From: Eubacteriales bacterium
GTDB lineage: Bacteria > Bacillota > Clostridia > Oscillospirales > Oscillospiraceae
Assembly (NCBI GenBank): GCA_030533415.1
Contig: JAUNJE010000010.1
Location: 1 to 64,000 of the forward strand
Length of the DNA: 64,000 nt
Direction: 5' to 3'
In this document: piece by piece, positions 7,782 to 16,229 of the stretch
Position numbering within the stretch: position 1 is the stretch's first letter
How the letters are laid out: each line of letters opens with the position of its first letter
Made by a program: the position numbers and the translations under genes
Notes under the pieces: generated by a model
Database searches by the model: none
The model's input: the letters and a program-made list of their open reading frames with translations, nothing else
What the model was told of the DNA's origin: nothing

Positions 7782-9068
7782 TTATACGTTTTCCAGCGCC
7801 TGGCCGATATCCTCGATCAGGTCCCGGGCATTTTCCAGGCCGCAGCTCAGGCGGATCAGGTCGGCGCCAACGCCGGCGGCGTCCAGTTCGGCGTCCGTCA
7901 TCTGACGGTGTGTGGAGGAGGCCGGATGGAGGCAGCAGGTACGGGAGTCGGCGACATGGGTTTCAATGGAGCCGAGCTTTAAGTGCTTCATGAACGTTTC
8001 AGCTGCCTGGCGCCCGCCATACAGCCCGAAGGAAATCACGCCGCAGGATCCGTTGGGCAGATATTTCTGGGCCAGGTCGTAATATTTGTCATCCTTCAGG
8101 CCGCAGTATTTGACCCACTTGACCTTTTCATGGCCCTGCAGGTATTCGGCGACGGCCTGGGCGTTGGCGCAGTGCTGCTTCATGCGAAAAGGCAGGCTTT
8201 CCAGGCCCAGGTTCAGGATAAAGGCATTCTGGGGGGACTGGACACAGCCAAAGTCCCGCATCAGCTGGGCGGTACACTTGGTGATGAAAGCGCCGCCGGT
8301 GCCGAAGCGTTCCGTATAAGTGACGCCGTGATAGCTGTCGTCGGGGGTGCAAAGGCCGGGGAATTTACCGGCATGCTTTGTCCAGTCAAATTTGCCGCTG
8401 TCCACAATGACGCCGCCCAGCGTAGCGCCGTGTCCGTCCATGTACTTGGTGGTGGAATGGGTGACAATATCGGCCCCCCACTGGAAGGGGCGGCAATTGA
8501 CGGGGGTGGCAAAGGTGTTGTCCACGATCAGAGGGACGCCATGGGCATGGGCCGCTCTGGCGAACTTCTCGATGTCCAGCACCGTCAGGGCAGGGTTGGC
8601 AATGGTTTCGCCAAAGACGGCCTTGGTGTTGGGCCGGAAGGCGGCGTTCAGTTCCGCCTCGGTGCAGTCGGGATCAACAAAGGTGGTTTCCAGGCCCATC
8701 TTTTTCATGGTAACAGAGAACAGGTTGAAGCTGCCGCCGTAAATTGCGGAACTGGCAATGATATGGTCACCGCAGCCCGCGATGTTGAATACGGCCATAA
8801 AGTTGGCAGCCTGGCCGGAACCGGTGAGCATAGCGGCACTGCCGCCCTCCAGGGCGCAGATCTTGGCAGCCACCGCGTCACAGGTGGGGTTTGCCAGCCG
8901 GGAATAGAAATAACCGTCCGCCTCCAAATCAAACAGCTTGCCCATATCCTCAGAGGTGGCATACTGAAAGGTCGTGCTCTGAATGATGGGAAGCTGCCGG
9001 GGTTCGCCGTTGCCGGGAGTGTAGCCCGCCTGAATACATAAGGTTTCGGTGCGCAGTTTGGAATCCAT
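7782..9068 (-). CDS. metY: O-acetylhomoserine sulfhydrylase (MetY)
   Basis: PLP enzyme that joins O-acetylhomoserine and sulfide to give homocysteine. 428 residues is typical of MetY rather than the shorter MetB/MetC. The PLP lysine lies in HSTTKYMDGHG, the cofactor Asp in VDNTFATP, and the GSGQAANF and SRTCCLHPASSTHRQ blocks are family hallmarks. First gene of the metY-metA-Nudix operon. It is read from a near-consensus promoter with a hairpin over its ribosome binding site (9078-9103). Confidence 0.96.
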   Translation of the reverse strand: MDSKLRTETLCIQAGYTPGNGEPRQLPIIQSTTFQYATSEDMGKLFDLEADGYFYSRLANPTCDAVAAKICALEGGSAAMLTGSGQAANFMAVFNIAGCGDHIIASSAIYGGSFNLFSVTMKKMGLETTFVDPDCTEAELNAAFRPNTKAVFGETIANPALTVLDIEKFARAAHAHGVPLIVDNTFATPVNCRPFQWGADIVTHSTTKYMDGHGATLGGVIVDSGKFDWTKHAGKFPGLCTPDDSYHGVTYTERFGTGGAFITKCTAQLMRDFGCVQSPQNAFILNLGLESLPFRMKQHCANAQAVAEYLQGHEKVKWVKYCGLKDDKYYDLAQKYLPNGSCGVISFGLYGGRQAAETFMKHLKLGSIETHVADSRTCCLHPASSTHRQMTDAELDAAGVGADLIRLSCGLENARDLIEDIGQALENV

Positions 9069-9077
9069 AGGAAATCA

Positions 9078-9135
9078 CCTCATAATTTCGTTGGTTTATG
9101 AGGTATATTGTAATCCCTGGGGAGAATTTTGTCAA
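9078..9135 (-). promoter_or_regulatory. metY promoter and 5' hairpin over the ribosome binding site
   Basis: On the minus strand, TTGACA (9130-9135), a 17-nt spacer and TACAAT (9107-9112). Just downstream, CCTCATAA (9096-9103) and TTATGAGG (9078-9085) form a perfect 8-bp inverted repeat with a 10-nt loop. The second arm contains the GAGG of the metY ribosome binding site. No S-box (SAM) riboswitch is present. Confidence 0.75.
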
Positions 9136-9271
9136 CGAAAAAGCCGGGACGGCGGAAGTTTGTTTCATTCTTTACACAAAACGCGTTATCTTTGCGTGTA
9201 AATAATCCTTGCATTTTTGCGAAAAGTATGCGACAATGACGGCAAACAAACGAACGGAAATGGAGAAGGCG

Positions 9272-11104
9272 ATGGATAAGACAGAACTGCTGCAGCGTAT
9301 TTTTGGCTACAGCCAATTCCGCCCCGGGCAGGAGGAACTGATCGACGGTGTCCAGGCCGGGAAGGATGTGTTCGGCATCATGCCCACCGGCGGCGGAAAA
9401 AGCATGTGCTATCAGCTTCCGGCCCTGCTGCTGCCCGGGATCACCCTGGTCATATCTCCTCTGATTTCCCTGATGCGGGATCAGGTGATGGCGCTGAAAG
9501 CGGCGGGTGTCAGCGCGGCCTATATCAACAGCACGCTGAACGGGGCGCAGGTGCAGGCGGTATACCGAAATTTGCTGGCGGGAAAGTATAAGATCGTCTA
9601 TGTGGCGCCGGAGCGGCTGGATTATCCGGGCTTTGGCAATGTTGCCGCGAAGCTACCCATTTCCTTCCTTGCGGTGGATGAAGCCCACTGTATTTCCCAG
9701 TGGGGACAGGATTTTCGCCCCAGCTATCTGCGGATCATAAATTTTATCGGCAGTCTGCCCCGCCGCCCGGTGGTGGGGGCTTTCACCGCTACCGCCACAA
9801 AGCAGGTGCAGGAGGATGTGGAGCGGATTTTGCAGCTGCAAAGCCCGGTGCGGACGGTTACCGGCTTCGACCGTCCGAACCTTTATTTTGAAGTCCTTCA
9901 GCCGGAGAGCAAGGACAAGGAGCTGCGCCGGCTGCTGGCCGCCAGAAGCGGAAAGAGCGGCATTATCTATTGCGCGACCCGGAAAAAGGTGGAAAGTGTC
10001 TGTGAGGACTTACAGGACCGGGGCTATGGAGTTACCCGTTACCATGCCGGATTGCCGGAAGAGGAGCGCAGCGCCAACCAGGAGGATTTCCTCTATGACC
10101 GCAAACCCATCATGGTTGCCACCAATGCCTTCGGCATGGGCATCGACAAATCCAATGTCAGCTTTGTCATTCACTACAACATGCCCAAAAGCATCGAAGC
10201 GTACTACCAGGAGGCGGGCCGTGCCGGCCGTGACGGCACCGATGCGGACTGTATCCTGCTATACAGCGGTTCGGATGTTTCTACCGCCCGGTTTCTGATC
10301 AACAATGGGTCGGAAAACGAGGAGCTTGACCCGGCCCAGCGGGAGATGATCCACAAGCAGGATATCGCCCGCCTGGAGGCCATGGTGGGCTACTGCAAGA
10401 CAAAAACCTGTCTGCGGGGCTATATTTTGGAATACTTTGGGCAGAAGCACCCGGAAATCTGCGGCAGCTGCGGCAATTGCCGGGGCGGCTTTGCGGATGT
10501 GGACATTACCAAAGAGGCTCAGATGATTTTGTCCTGCGTCAAGCGGATCCATGACCAGCTGGGCTATTGGGTCGGGGTCAATCTGATCGGAAATGTTCTG
10601 CGGGGAAGCCGCAATAAGCGGATTCAGGAGCTTGGGCTGGAGGAACTGAGCACCTATGGGCTTTTGAAAAACCGCAGCCGCAGCGATATCCATGCCATGA
10701 TCGACCATCTGGAAGCGGAAGGCTATCTCATGTCAGAGCAGGAGCATCAGACGGTGCGCCTGACAGCCCTGGCCTCTCAGGTGCTGTATCAGGGAAAGGC
10801 CGTGGAGATGAAGGTGGCGGCCGAACCGGAGGAGCCTGCTCCCGCCATAGGTTCCCGGAAGCTGGCAGGGGAGGAGGCGGACCTGTTCGATGCGCTGAAG
10901 GAGCTTCGCGGGAAGCTGGCCCAAAAAGCCGGAATCCCTGCCTACATGGTTTTTTCCAACGCGACCCTTACGGACATGGCGAAAAAGAGGCCCCGGACCA
11001 TGTCGGAATTCCGGAAAGTTTCCGGTGTGGGCGAAATCAAGGCGGCCTGGTATGGCACCGCATTCCTGAAACGGATACAAAAGTACATGGACGAGAACGA
11101 ATAA
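9272..11104 (+). CDS. recQ: ATP-dependent DNA helicase RecQ
   Basis: 3'-5' DNA helicase of recombination and repair. 610 residues from ATG 9272, chosen for GGAG 6 nt upstream. Domains in order: DEAD-type ATPase with Walker A TGGGKSMCYQ and DEAH box VDEAHCISQWG; helicase C domain with YYQEAGRAGRDG; RecQ zinc-binding region with a Cys cluster (CGSCGNC); winged-helix RQC; C-terminal HRDC from about residue 530 (VFSNATLTDMA). Single gene, divergent from metY, with terminator behind. A weak promoter TTGCAT-N17-GACAAT lies at 9209-9237. Confidence 0.96.
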   Translation: MDKTELLQRIFGYSQFRPGQEELIDGVQAGKDVFGIMPTGGGKSMCYQLPALLLPGITLVISPLISLMRDQVMALKAAGVSAAYINSTLNGAQVQAVYRNLLAGKYKIVYVAPERLDYPGFGNVAAKLPISFLAVDEAHCISQWGQDFRPSYLRIINFIGSLPRRPVVGAFTATATKQVQEDVERILQLQSPVRTVTGFDRPNLYFEVLQPESKDKELRRLLAARSGKSGIIYCATRKKVESVCEDLQDRGYGVTRYHAGLPEEERSANQEDFLYDRKPIMVATNAFGMGIDKSNVSFVIHYNMPKSIEAYYQEAGRAGRDGTDADCILLYSGSDVSTARFLINNGSENEELDPAQREMIHKQDIARLEAMVGYCKTKTCLRGYILEYFGQKHPEICGSCGNCRGGFADVDITKEAQMILSCVKRIHDQLGYWVGVNLIGNVLRGSRNKRIQELGLEELSTYGLLKNRSRSDIHAMIDHLEAEGYLMSEQEHQTVRLTALASQVLYQGKAVEMKVAAEPEEPAPAIGSRKLAGEEADLFDALKELRGKLAQKAGIPAYMVFSNATLTDMAKKRPRTMSEFRKVSGVGEIKAAWYGTAFLKRIQKYMDENE

Positions 11105-11130
11105 AGAGGGCTGGAACACAGCCCTCTTTT
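11104..11130. terminator. Bidirectional intrinsic terminator
   Basis: A 10-bp stem (AAGAGGGCTG paired with CAGCCCTCTT) ends recQ on + and the DJ-1-like gene on -. Confidence 0.88.
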
Positions 11131-11133
11131 GAA

Positions 11134-11775
11134 TCATTTCGTGTATTCCTTCAATTCCTCCAGAAATTCCCGATAGTCTGCGTCGGACCAATAAAACGTC
11201 AAATCGTTTTCGGAATACGCCCGGTTTCCGGCCAACATGAAATCACTGCCCACATCATATCCCAGACGGACCAGGACCCGTTCCGCGAACTCCCGAAAGA
11301 ACATTCCGATGGCGGTAATCACATTCCCGTCCTCGACCAAAGGCTTATGAACAAAATGCTCCCCGTCAATAAAAGGAAATATATCCACCATCTGCATGAA
11401 ATATCCGGCGGTAAAGTCCTTATTATCCAATATTCCGGCTTTTGACAGCAGCAGCGGGGCGGAGGAAATGGCGGCATATACCGTATCGGAATGTTTGCCT
11501 TCCTGTAAAAATTGGATCAGCTTGTCATCATGGAGAGCGGGCAGGGGATTGAGGATGCCGGGGAGGATGATGCAGGAATAGTCGGAAGCTTTGACTTCAT
11601 CCAGTGTTTTGGCCGGGATCACCTGGAATCCGTCCTCACTGATATAGGGCTTCTTTTCACTGGCGATGATATCCAATTCTTCCCCGAACCAAATCGTCAG
11701 GCAGGAAGTCAGACAGGTGATTTCCTGCAGGGAAAAGTAGGGATAGATCAATACGGCATATTTTTTATCCTTCAT
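11134..11775 (-). CDS. DJ-1/PfpI-like protein lacking the usual cysteine
   Basis: 213 residues with a DJ-1/PfpI (class I glutamine amidotransferase-like) fold, seen in YAVLIYPYFSLQEI at the N-terminus, IILPGILNPLPAL, and AISSAPLLLSKAGIL at the nucleophile elbow. DJ-1 family enzymes carry Cys at that elbow; here it reads Ser-Ser, so the standard activity is doubtful. The C-terminus has a Trp/Tyr-rich tail (FYWSDADYREFLEEL). Start 11775 has GGAGGTG upstream. Single gene, divergent from the ABC importer. The function is unknown. Confidence 0.8.
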   Translation of the reverse strand: MKDKKYAVLIYPYFSLQEITCLTSCLTIWFGEELDIIASEKKPYISEDGFQVIPAKTLDEVKASDYSCIILPGILNPLPALHDDKLIQFLQEGKHSDTVYAAISSAPLLLSKAGILDNKDFTAGYFMQMVDIFPFIDGEHFVHKPLVEDGNVITAIGMFFREFAERVLVRLGYDVGSDFMLAGNRAYSENDLTFYWSDADYREFLEELKEYTK

Positions 11776-11916
11776 GCAAACGCACCTCCATATGGTAGAT
11801 TTTTCAATACAGATTATAGCATATCCCAATGAAAAAATAAAGAAGTTGGCAATATATGGAATATCTAAAAAACACAAACAGTTTTTGTGTGAAATGTACA
11901 AAATAGAAATTGCATA

Positions 11917-11945
11917 TTGACAGGCAATTGTTTGGAATATATAAT
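11917..11945 (+). promoter_or_regulatory. Consensus sigma-A promoter of the ABC importer operon
   Basis: TTGACA (11917-11922), exactly 17 nt, then TATAAT (11940-11945): a perfect consensus match. The sequence between 11776 and 11916 is AT-rich, and I see no other clear element in it. Confidence 0.9.
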
Positions 11946-11983
11946 GTTTTTGCTGGAAAAAGCAAAAAATGGAGGTATGACAA

Positions 11984-13135
11984 ATGAAAAAGCTGATTGC
12001 AATCCTGCTGTCCCTGCTGATGGTCGTCGGCCTGTTTGCCGGCTGCGGCAGTTCCGGGAATACGCCCGAGACTACGGCTGCTCCCGCTCCCGCCGCCGAT
12101 GATGCGCCGGAGACCGAGGCCGCTGAAGTATCTTACATGGACGAACTGATTGCCGCCGCTCAGGCGGAGGGTACGCTGGTCGTCTACGGCTCCTGTGAAG
12201 AGGAGTATCTGGCAGTTGCCTGTGAAAAGTTTGAGGAGCTGTACGGCATCAAGGTCCAGTACCAGCGCCTGTCCACCGGCGAAGTCCAGAGCAAGATCGA
12301 AGAAGAGAACGGCTCTCCCTCTGCCGACGTCTGGTTTGGCGGCACGACCGACCCCTACAATGTCTGCGCTGCTGAGGGCCTGCTGGAGGCCTACGAGGCG
12401 GAGAACGCTTCCCACCTGATGAACGCCGCTTACCGGGACGTGGATGGCTACTGGTATGGCATCTACAAGGGAATCCTTGGCTTCATGGTCAATGCGGATG
12501 AGCTGGAGCGCAAGAATTTGGAAGCGCCCCAGGATTGGCCGGACCTGCTGAAGCCCGAGTATGAAGGCCTGATCTGGCTGTCCAACTACAATACTGCCGG
12601 CACCGCCAAGCTGGTCATCAACACCATGATCCAGAAGTACGGCCACGATGAAGGCATTCAGTACCTGGTTGACCTGGACAAGAACATCGAGGTTTACACC
12701 AAGTCCGGCTCCGGCCCCTCCAAGAATGTGGGCACCGGCGAGTGCGTCATTGGCATCGGCTTCCTGCATGATGGCATCACCCAGATCGTGGACAACGGCT
12801 ACGGCAACATTGAACTGGTGATCCCTTCCTCCGGCACCTCCTATGAGATCGGCGCCACCGCCATCTTCAAGGGCTGTGCCCACCCCAATGCCGCCAAGCT
12901 GTGGATTGAGTACGCGCTAAGCCCCGACTGCGTCAATCTGGCCCAGGACAACGGCTCCTATCAGTTCCTGCTGATCGACAACGCAACCCAGCCCGCTGTG
13001 GCCGCCGAATTTGGCCTGGATCCTGAGAACGTCATGGATTATGACTTTGAGGACGCCAAGAACAACATCGGCACCTATATCGAAGAAGTTATGAACGCTT
13101 TGGGCGGCGGCGATGCCCGTTTCCAGACCGAGTAA
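11984..13135 (+). CDS. ABC transporter substrate-binding lipoprotein, Fe3+ type
   Basis: 383 residues. The N-terminal lipoprotein signal ends in a lipobox LFAGC (Cys21), followed by a low-complexity Ala/Pro/Glu linker to about residue 45. The mature part is a family 1 / FbpA-like periplasmic-binding fold (TLVVYGSCEEEY at the start, ADVWFGGTTDP, GYWYGIYKGILGFMVN, WPDLLKPEYEG, ending in an IEYALSPDCV block). These proteins bind ferric iron, or in related branches phosphonates or polyamines; the ligand cannot be fixed. It is outside the membrane, feeding the permease and ATPase encoded just downstream. Confidence 0.9.
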   Translation: MKKLIAILLSLLMVVGLFAGCGSSGNTPETTAAPAPAADDAPETEAAEVSYMDELIAAAQAEGTLVVYGSCEEEYLAVACEKFEELYGIKVQYQRLSTGEVQSKIEEENGSPSADVWFGGTTDPYNVCAAEGLLEAYEAENASHLMNAAYRDVDGYWYGIYKGILGFMVNADELERKNLEAPQDWPDLLKPEYEGLIWLSNYNTAGTAKLVINTMIQKYGHDEGIQYLVDLDKNIEVYTKSGSGPSKNVGTGECVIGIGFLHDGITQIVDNGYGNIELVIPSSGTSYEIGATAIFKGCAHPNAAKLWIEYALSPDCVNLAQDNGSYQFLLIDNATQPAVAAEFGLDPENVMDYDFEDAKNNIGTYIEEVMNALGGGDARFQTE

Positions 13136-13160
13136 TTTCACTGCGTAATAGCATATCTGC

Positions 13161-13192
13161 GGGGGATGGAGGCACACCTCCATCCCCCTTTT
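13161..13192 (+). terminator. Strong intrinsic terminator between binding protein and permease
   Basis: A 12-bp perfect stem (13161-13172 with 13177-13188) with CACA loop is followed by TTTT. It lies inside the operon and should make the binding protein more abundant than the membrane components. Confidence 0.88.
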
Positions 13193-13208
13193 ATATCTGC
13201 TCCCATTG

Positions 13209-13377
13209 ATACTGATATTCCATTAAAAAGTTTCATTCGCTAGAATTGAACTTTTTAATAGGAAGATCATAATGAGACGGGTTTTCGTGATTTTCTATCT
13301 AAAAATCACGAAAACGGCAACGCCGTCAGGCGGTGCCTTCTTTATAAAAATAAAACATTTTTATAAAGAAACAGTAT
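13209..13377 (+). repeat. Palindromic intergenic repeat element, copy 1 (full)
   Basis: 169 bp. It starts ATACTG and ends CAGTAT (imperfect terminal inverted repeats about 22 bp long) and contains four hairpins in a row: a stem around the AAAAAGTT/AACTTTTT pair; TTTTCGTGATTTT with its complement; GGCA-CGCC paired with GGCG-TGCC; and TTCTTTATAAAAA with TTTTTATAAAGAA at the end. About 90% identical to the copy at 46138-46307 by eye. No ORF. It lies between a transporter gene and its permease. Confidence 0.85.
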
Positions 13378-13395
13378 GAAAGGAGGAATCCATGG

Positions 13396-15111
13396 ATGGC
13401 TACCCGCCAAGGTGCGGCTCTGGAACGGAAAAAGCTGCTGGCTGACCCGATTATGGTCACAACCATCGTGGTATTGATCGCGTTTCTGACCCTGTTTATT
13501 TTGTATCCCCTGGCAATTCTGCTGGTGGACAGCGTCTACGGTACGGAAACCGGACTGACAATGTCCATTTTTAAGCGGATTTTTCAAATGAAAACCTTTC
13601 GCACTGCCATTTCCAACACCCTGAAGGTCGGTCTGACGGTGGGCATTTTTTCCACCATTGTTGGATTGCTGTTTGCCTATGTGGAAGTGTATGTGAAGGT
13701 GCGCACCAAGTTTATGGGGGGACTGTTCCGGGTGGTTTCCATGCTGCCCGTTGTTTCGCCTCCCTTTGTGCTCTCCCTTTCCATGATTATGCTCTTCGGC
13801 AAGGCGGGAATCATCACCCGGTATCTGCTGAAGATTTATGATAACAGCGTCTATGGTTTCTGGGGAATCGTCATTGTGCAGACGCTGACGTTTTTCCCGG
13901 TGTGCTATATGATGCTGAAAGGATTGCTGAAAAACATCGACCCTTCCCTGGAGGAAGCCGCCCGGGATATGGGCGCCTCCCGCAGCAAGGTATTTACCAG
14001 TGTGACCCTGCCGCTGATCCTGCCGGGCCTGGGCAATGCGTTCTTGGTGACCTTCATTGAGTCCATCGCGGATTTCGCGAATCCCATGATCATCGGCGGT
14101 TCCTATGATACGCTGGCCACCACCATTTATCTGCAGATCACCGGCGCTTATGACAAGCAGGGCGCGGCGGCCATGGCTGTGGTGCTGCTGACCATTACCC
14201 TGGCTATGTATCTGGTGCAGAAATATGTGCTGGAAAAGAGGACTGCCGCGACCCTGACCGGCAAGGCCTCCCGGGGAAGGATGCTGATTGAGGACCGCAG
14301 CGTCACCGTTCCGCTGACGATCCTGTGCTCGCTGATCGCACTGTTTGTCATCATTATGTACATCTGTGTTCCCTTTGGCGCTTTGTTCAATACCTGGGGA
14401 TATGATTTCACATTGACCACCAAATGGTTTGTCCGGGTGTTTGAAAAGTATAAGGGCTTCAAGGCTTTTAAGGATTCGTTCCTATTGTCCCTGGCGGCGG
14501 CTCCGATTACGGCGCTGCTGAGTATGATCATCTCCTATCTGGTGGTCAAGAGAAAGTTCCGGGCAAAGGGCTTTATCGAATTTGTTTCCATGCTGGCCAT
14601 GGCGGTTCCCGGTACAGTTTTGGGCATCGGCTACATCCGCGGCTTTGTCAATGGCGTATTTGGCACCGGCTTCCTGGCGGGCATCTATGGAAGCGCCGCG
14701 ATCCTGATTATCGTGTTTGTGGTGCGCTCCTTGCCCACCGGAACCCGAAGCGGTATTTCCGCCCTGCGGCAGATCGACAAGAGCATCGAAGAGTCCGCCT
14801 ATGATATGGGAGCCAACAGCTTCAAGGTGTTTATGACGGTGACGCTGCCCCTGATCAAGGATTCCTTCCTGAGCGGCCTGGTGACGGCATTTGTCCGAAG
14901 CATTACCGCCATTTCCGCCATCATTCTGCTGGTGACACCGGAATTCCTGCTGATCACCGTGCAGATCAACGAATTCGCGGAAAAAGGCTCCTACGGCATC
15001 GCCTGTGCCTTTGCGACGATTCTGATCGTGATTACTTACGGTTCGGTGCTGCTTATGAATCTGTTCATCAAATTTTTCGGAACCAGCCGGAAACTAAAGG
15101 AGGCCGATTGA
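13396..15111 (+). CDS. ABC transporter permease, two fused membrane domains (Fe3+ type)
   Basis: 571 residues, about 12 transmembrane helices in two homologous halves. Each half ends in the cytoplasmic EAA loop that contacts the ATPase: EEAARDMGASRSKVF near residue 190 and EESAYDMGANSFKVF near residue 465. This fused layout is that of FbpB/SfuB-like ferric iron permeases. The ATG at 13396 follows AGGAGG (13381-13386) at 9 nt. The ATPase gene begins 1 nt after the stop. Confidence 0.93.
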   Translation: MATRQGAALERKKLLADPIMVTTIVVLIAFLTLFILYPLAILLVDSVYGTETGLTMSIFKRIFQMKTFRTAISNTLKVGLTVGIFSTIVGLLFAYVEVYVKVRTKFMGGLFRVVSMLPVVSPPFVLSLSMIMLFGKAGIITRYLLKIYDNSVYGFWGIVIVQTLTFFPVCYMMLKGLLKNIDPSLEEAARDMGASRSKVFTSVTLPLILPGLGNAFLVTFIESIADFANPMIIGGSYDTLATTIYLQITGAYDKQGAAAMAVVLLTITLAMYLVQKYVLEKRTAATLTGKASRGRMLIEDRSVTVPLTILCSLIALFVIIMYICVPFGALFNTWGYDFTLTTKWFVRVFEKYKGFKAFKDSFLLSLAAAPITALLSMIISYLVVKRKFRAKGFIEFVSMLAMAVPGTVLGIGYIRGFVNGVFGTGFLAGIYGSAAILIIVFVVRSLPTGTRSGISALRQIDKSIEESAYDMGANSFKVFMTVTLPLIKDSFLSGLVTAFVRSITAISAIILLVTPEFLLITVQINEFAEKGSYGIACAFATILIVITYGSVLLMNLFIKFFGTSRKLKEAD

Positions 15112-15112
15112 C

Positions 15113-16189
15113 ATGGCAAAAGAAAAGAAGGGCGTTCGCCTGGAACATATTTCGAAAATCTATCAGGATCCCAAGACCGGCAAGGATTTCTATGCGGTGA
15201 AGGATACCACTCTGGAAATTGAGCCTGGTTCCTTTGTGACCCTGCTTGGCCCCTCCGGCTGCGGAAAGACCACGACCCTTCGCATGATCGCGGGCTTTGA
15301 AAGCCCGGATGAAGGGGAGATTTACTTAGGCGGCGAGCCCATCAATGCGCTGACACCTAACAAGCGGGATACGGCCATGGTGTTCCAGAGCTATGCGCTG
15401 CTGCCCCATTATAACATTTTTGATAACGTCGCCTATGGTTTGAAGCTTCGCAAGCTGGACAAGGCAACCATCCGGGAAAAAGTCACCAAAATCCTGAAGC
15501 TTGTGGGCCTGGAGGGGATGGAGGAGCGCATGACCAACCAGCTTTCCGGTGGCCAGCAGCAGCGTGTGGCGCTGGCACGGGCGCTGGTCCTGGAGCCGGG
15601 TGTGCTGCTGTTTGACGAGCCGCTGTCCAACCTGGATGCCAAGCTGCGTGTCTCCATGCGGACGGAAATCCGCCGCATCCAACAGGAAGCGGGGATCACC
15701 GCCATCTATGTTACCCATGACCAGTCCGAGGCCATGGCGCTGTCCGACAAGATCATCATTATGGAGAAAGGCGTTGTGGCCCAGATTGGGTCCCCTCAGG
15801 AAATCTATTATCATCCGGCCAGCGAATTCGTAGCGGATTTCATTGGCGAAGCCAATTTCCTCCGGGGAAAACTGACCGCCAAGTCCGGCGGCAGCGGCAC
15901 GGTGACGGTGGAAGGTGTTCCGGTTCCCGTTGTAGGCGTTGAAGAACTGCCGGAGGGCAAGGAGTGCACCCTGGTGCTGCGTCCGGAATCCGCAGTTTTG
16001 GCAGACAAAGGCGTTTTGCCCTGTCGGGTCATTGTTTCCTGCTTCATGGGTTCTTACCAGAACTACCATGTAATGGTGGGGGATGCTCTGGTCAAGATCA
16101 CGGATTTTAACCCCAAGAACAAGAAAATCTATCAGGTGGGCGATACCGCCTATGTTGATTTTGAAAAAGAAAACGTTCACGTCCTGTAA
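15113..16189 (+). CDS. ABC transporter ATP-binding protein, Fe3+/spermidine type
   Basis: 358 residues. Walker A is GPSGCGKTT, the Q-loop lies in FQSYALLPH, the signature is LSGGQQQR, Walker B LLFDEPLSNLD, and the switch His is in YVTHDQSEAM. A C-terminal TOBE-like regulatory domain spans about residues 245-358. This is the FbpC/PotA branch that powers uptake. It is the last gene of the importer operon and is followed by a terminator. Confidence 0.94.
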   Translation: MAKEKKGVRLEHISKIYQDPKTGKDFYAVKDTTLEIEPGSFVTLLGPSGCGKTTTLRMIAGFESPDEGEIYLGGEPINALTPNKRDTAMVFQSYALLPHYNIFDNVAYGLKLRKLDKATIREKVTKILKLVGLEGMEERMTNQLSGGQQQRVALARALVLEPGVLLFDEPLSNLDAKLRVSMRTEIRRIQQEAGITAIYVTHDQSEAMALSDKIIIMEKGVVAQIGSPQEIYYHPASEFVADFIGEANFLRGKLTAKSGGSGTVTVEGVPVPVVGVEELPEGKECTLVLRPESAVLADKGVLPCRVIVSCFMGSYQNYHVMVGDALVKITDFNPKNKKIYQVGDTAYVDFEKENVHVL

Positions 16190-16197
16190 TGAAAAAT

Positions 16198-16225
16198 TTC
16201 CCCGCTGCCCAAAAGCAGCGGGGAA
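16198..16225. terminator. Bidirectional intrinsic terminator
   Basis: An 11-bp GC-rich stem (16198-16208 with 16215-16225) separates the importer operon from the convergent glycosyltransferase gene. Confidence 0.88.
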
Positions 16226-16229
16226 TTCC

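Noticed and set aside
7983-9041. Long open frame opposite metY
   Set aside because: It mirrors the codon structure of metY, has no ribosome binding site and resembles no protein; many similar antisense frames occur opposite high-GC genes here, e.g. 25845-27863 opposite ligA and 55649-57304 opposite the MATE gene.
9069-9271. SAM (S-box) riboswitch before metY
   Set aside because: The promoter lies about 40 nt from the start codon, leaving no room for an S-box, and its conserved motifs are absent.
13209-13377. Multiple stem-loops in a row taken as a CRISPR array
   Set aside because: The stems differ from one another, there is no repeat-spacer period, and no cas genes are in the window.
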